Shown here piece after piece: positions 6,264 through 7,812 of a stretch of 7,812 bases of DNA. The first letter of the stretch is position 1. The number at the start of each line of letters is the position of its first letter. A model generated the notes under the pieces. It searched no databases, had not been told where the DNA came from, and saw only the letters and a program-made list of their open reading frames with translations. This DNA comes from Candidatus Sabulitectum sp. (GTDB lineage Bacteria > Fermentibacterota > Fermentibacteria > Fermentibacterales > JCC-6): assembly GCA_023136985.1 (NCBI GenBank), contig JAGLQD010000272.1, positions 1-7,812 on the forward strand, written 5' to 3'. The translations under genes and the position numbers were made by a program.

Positions 6264-6509
6264 CTACACCTCCTTCTCGGGATCATAGTTCCTGAGGTAA
6301 ACAGTTATTGCATCAGGTTCAGGGCAGTTGTAGAAACAGTTACCACAACCAACACAACCACTGCCCACATACTCTGCGTAGTGGTAGCCTTTAGAGTTCA
6401 ATTTCGGTGAAAAGACAAGAACTTTCTTGGGGCAGGCAGCAATGCACAATCCACACCCCTTGCACTTATCCAGATTCACCTCTGAACGAGGGTACTTGGC
6501 ATCGGTCAA
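6264..6509 (-). CDS. vorC: Ketoisovalerate:ferredoxin oxidoreductase, ferredoxin-like delta subunit (TTG start)
   Basis: The 81-residue iron-sulfur subunit has two complete [4Fe-4S] motifs: CKGCGLCIAACP (Cys16, 19, 22, 26) and CVGCGNCFYNCP (Cys52, 55, 58, 62). This is the 2x4Fe-4S polyferredoxin that carries electrons from the TPP site to external ferredoxin. I place the start at TTG (6507-6509), because GGAGG lies 8 nt upstream and an 80-residue length fits the family. The frame stays open to an ATG at 6713, but those 68 extra residues have no ribosome site, do not resemble ferredoxin, and cover the probable promoter. An ATG at 6548 is also possible but lacks a good ribosome site. It is first in the operon vorC-vorB-vorA. 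The gene for this subunit is called vorD or korD in some annotations. Confidence 0.9.
   Translation of the reverse strand: MTDAKYPRSEVNLDKCKGCGLCIAACPKKVLVFSPKLNSKGYHYAEYVGSGCVGCGNCFYNCPEPDAITVYLRNYDPEKEV
6269..6273 (-). promoter_or_regulatory. Ribosome binding site deciding the vorB start
   Basis: GGAGG, embedded in the last codons of vorC, lies 6 nt before the ATG at 6260-6262 and rules in favour of the shorter VorB N-terminus (MARMLMKG). Confidence 0.85.
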
Positions 6510-6517
6510 TTGAGGGA

Positions 6518-6522
6518 CCTCC
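6518..6522 (-). promoter_or_regulatory. Ribosome binding site deciding the vorC TTG start
   Basis: AAGGAGG ends 8 nt before the TTG at 6507-6509. No in-frame ATG or GTG lies within usable distance downstream, so the TTG is the best start. Confidence 0.75.
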
Positions 6523-6587
6523 TTGCTAAGTTTATTACAATACAACATGTTAATAAATACGGAATTCTCTTTGTTCCTTGGGGTTCT

Positions 6588-6616
6588 ACAATGGCATTCC
6601 TCCCGGTAAAAGTCAA
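6588..6616 (-). promoter_or_regulatory. Weak candidate promoter for the vor operon
   Basis: On the minus strand a good -35, TTGACT (6616-6611), is followed after 17 nt by CATTGT (6593-6588), a poor -10 (3 of 6). It lies about 80 nt upstream of the vorC start. I see no clear terminator after the upstream membrane-protein gene, so read-through into vor is also possible. Confidence 0.3.
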
Positions 6617-6646
6617 GCACCGGCAATAAGAAACTGCCATTCCAGC

Positions 6647-6660
6647 GCTGATTATTCAGC
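6647..6660. repeat. Small inverted repeat upstream of vorC
   Basis: GCTGA and TCAGC form a 5-bp stem with a 4-nt loop between the membrane-protein gene and vorC. No T-run follows on the minus strand, so I do not call it a terminator. It could be an operator or chance. Confidence 0.3.
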
Positions 6661-6716
6661 TTTGTAAATGGCGAACTGAAAACAAGAAAGAAACAAATTT
6701 CATGAAACCCCAAAAA

Positions 6717-7511
6717 CTAGATTCTCTTTTTCCACACCTCGTTGATATTCACATATCCCTGGATCTCCAACTCAATCTCGTCCCCGTCCCAGCAATCGAT
6801 TGAAAGGCCTCTTACTCCTCTTCTTTTCATGGCCATTTCAAGCTGTTTAAGAAACTCATGGGGCCTAAGTTCCATGGAAATTATTTGAATCGTGGTTGTA
6901 TTGGAGGTTTCCCCTGTCAAATACATTTTTCCTGAAGTTCTGCCTTCAGCCTCCAGACGGTAAATCCCTTCATTCTCTTCCACCAGTTCAGGCATTGACT
7001 TCATAACAGCTTTTTTCATTCCTGATCTGCTGAGTCCAAGAGCAAAGAAGTATAAAAGAAGGAAAAGGATCCCTCCACTCCACCAGTTGAGAAATCCGCA
7101 AAGTGCCATGATCACGCTCAGAACAGCATGCAGAAGAAATACAGACCCCAGTGTCATGGAAAGAATTCTGTACTGGGACTTGGAAAAAAGCCCCTTACCC
7201 AGCCCTCCAGCCATGGCTGTGATCAGGTTCCTGCCAATTATCATTGATACCAGCAGGATAGCACCGAGAACAAGCTCCATGAGAATAATCGTACCGCCTG
7301 GGAAATCAACAAATTCACCCAGCGCTGTAATGCCTCCAAACAGCAGACCTTCCACTATCAACCCAGGCTTCTTTATTTTGAAGAAAAGAAGAATGAGGAA
7401 AGCAAAAATACCTGCTCCTGCCCCTGCTGCAGCAGAGATCAGCCCGTCCCAGAGCACATCCCCCAGAAGGAAAAGACCCAGAACCAGAAACTCAGGCCAT
7501 AGCTTTTTCAC
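6717..7511 (-). CDS. YciB/IspZ-like membrane protein with extra C-terminal soluble domain
   Basis: This 264-residue inner-membrane protein has about six hydrophobic segments, near residues 5-22, 26-45, 53-66, 74-93, 117-138 and 143-161, then a hydrophilic tail of about 100 residues (162-264). The order 'FGGITALGEF', a hydrophobic stretch with LVSM, then GRNLITAMAGG resembles the conserved middle of the YciB/IspZ (intracellular septation protein A) family, as do the N-terminal EFLVLGLFLLGDVLWDG and the final helix. Family members are usually near 180 residues and have no such tail. The assignment rests on remembered pattern only. The tail has a beta-alpha look (MYLTGETSNTTTIQIISM, a helix HEFLKQLEMAMKRRG, then two strands) that I cannot name. 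The start is GTG at 7509-7511 with AAGGA 8 nt upstream. It follows the upstream gene by 11 nt, so the two are co-transcribed. Confidence 0.6.
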   Translation of the reverse strand: MKKLWPEFLVLGLFLLGDVLWDGLISAAAGAGAGIFAFLILLFFKIKKPGLIVEGLLFGGITALGEFVDFPGGTIILMELVLGAILLVSMIIGRNLITAMAGGLGKGLFSKSQYRILSMTLGSVFLLHAVLSVIMALCGFLNWWSGGILFLLLYFFALGLSRSGMKKAVMKSMPELVEENEGIYRLEAEGRTSGKMYLTGETSNTTTIQIISMELRPHEFLKQLEMAMKRRGVRGLSIDCWDGDEIELEIQGYVNINEVWKKRI

Positions 7512-7522
7512 AGAAGAATTCC

Positions 7523-7812
7523 TTACTTTGAGTTGGCGGGAAACTCTGGCTCTTTACCTGCGGAAACTGCATCTATTGCTGCAGCAAGAACTATCATGTC
7601 CTCAAGCAAAGGCTCAATGTACTCTCCAGGCAGGTATTTGCCACCAGAGTCCATTATCTCCACATGACCTGGAACAAGATGAGCAGAGACATCATTGCTG
7701 TCTATTTTGAGTCGCCCCAGCCTACCCTCCCATCTATCCAGAAACCAGTAAACAGGGGCAAGAACAGCTTTTGCTTCATCCAGCGATCTTTCTATTCTCT
7801 CTGTAAGTACAG
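7523..7812 (-). CDS. Hypothetical protein, C-terminal part (runs off right edge)
   Basis: The last 95 codons of a gene enter from the right edge and end at TAA (7523-7525). The visible part starts LTERIERSLDEAKAVLAPVYWF, probably an amphipathic helix, passes a short strand-rich stretch (RLGRLKIDSNDVSAHLVPGHVEIMD), then an acidic helix (YIEPLLEDMIVLAAAIDAVSAG), and ends in a short polar tail. It has no membrane segment or cysteine cluster. I do not recognise a family, and the N-terminus is missing. It lies 11 nt upstream of the YciB-like gene in the same direction, which implies a shared operon and perhaps a shared function. Confidence 0.75.
   Translation of the reverse strand, partial: VLTERIERSLDEAKAVLAPVYWFLDRWEGRLGRLKIDSNDVSAHLVPGHVEIMDSGGKYLPGEYIEPLLEDMIVLAAAIDAVSAGKEPEFPANSK

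Noticed and set aside
6617..6640. Sigma54-like TGGCA...TTGC on the minus strand upstream of vorC
   Set aside because: The GG and GC elements are about two bases too far apart for a sigma54 -24/-12 promoter.
6510..6713. N-terminal extension of vorC to the ATG at 6713
   Set aside because: No ribosome site, no ferredoxin-like sequence, and it covers the intergenic region; the TTG at 6509 has a strong GGAGG.
7087..7710. Long plus-strand open frame (207 codons) opposite the membrane protein and the right-edge gene
   Set aside because: It has Arg/Pro/Ser-rich shadow composition and spans the boundary between two real minus-strand genes.
1..7812. tRNA, rRNA, CRISPR, insertion sequence, prophage or defence genes
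   Set aside because: I looked for these on both strands and saw no cloverleaf, regular repeat-spacer array, terminal inverted repeats, transposase or defence-family motif.

Overview
The window looks like ordinary chromosome from an anaerobic, diderm (Gram-negative type) bacterium. Two tandem signal-peptide-bearing outer-membrane beta-barrel proteins and a lipoprotein point to an outer membrane. A ferredoxin-linked 2-oxoacid oxidoreductase operon points to anaerobic amino-acid metabolism. Strong GGAGG ribosome binding sites and tight gene packing are bacterial. The PorV/FadL-like barrels and the 'NPA' motif would suit a lineage of the FCB group, but I cannot place the organism from this sequence alone.

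Layout. Positions 1-2680 (minus strand) hold a three-gene operon, read right to left: two tandem paralogous outer-membrane barrel proteins (2680-1604 and 1583-504), then a PAS-domain protein (500 to beyond the left edge). Positions 2711-3167 are a divergent intergenic region. It has a plausible promoter for the barrel operon near 2719-2747, and on the plus strand several short inverted repeats that can pair in alternative ways. Positions 3168-3683 (plus) encode a very acidic lipoprotein, ended by a strong hairpin at 3712-3746. That hairpin also lies downstream of the convergent operon.

Positions 6509-3765 (minus) are the metabolic core: vorC (two-[4Fe-4S] ferredoxin-like subunit, TTG start), vorB (alpha subunit) and vorA (TPP-binding beta subunit fused to the gamma subunit). 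Together they should form a complete ketoisovalerate:ferredoxin oxidoreductase, which oxidises branched-chain 2-oxoacids to acyl-CoA plus CO2 and reduces ferredoxin. The genes are spaced by +1 and -1 nt and are very likely translationally coupled. Upstream, 7812-6717 (minus) carries the end of an unrecognised protein and a six-helix membrane protein. The N-terminal two thirds of that membrane protein resembles the YciB/IspZ family and the C-terminus is an extra soluble domain.

I see no tRNA, rRNA, CRISPR array, insertion sequence, phage gene or defence system. Nothing in the window proves a new biological system. The most distinctive items are the three-gene Vor layout with its beta-gamma fusion, the lipoprotein whose mature part has no Lys, Arg or His, and the unexplained structured-looking intergenic region. 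Several genes have longer possible upstream starts that the ribosome binding sites argue against; corrected starts are given.
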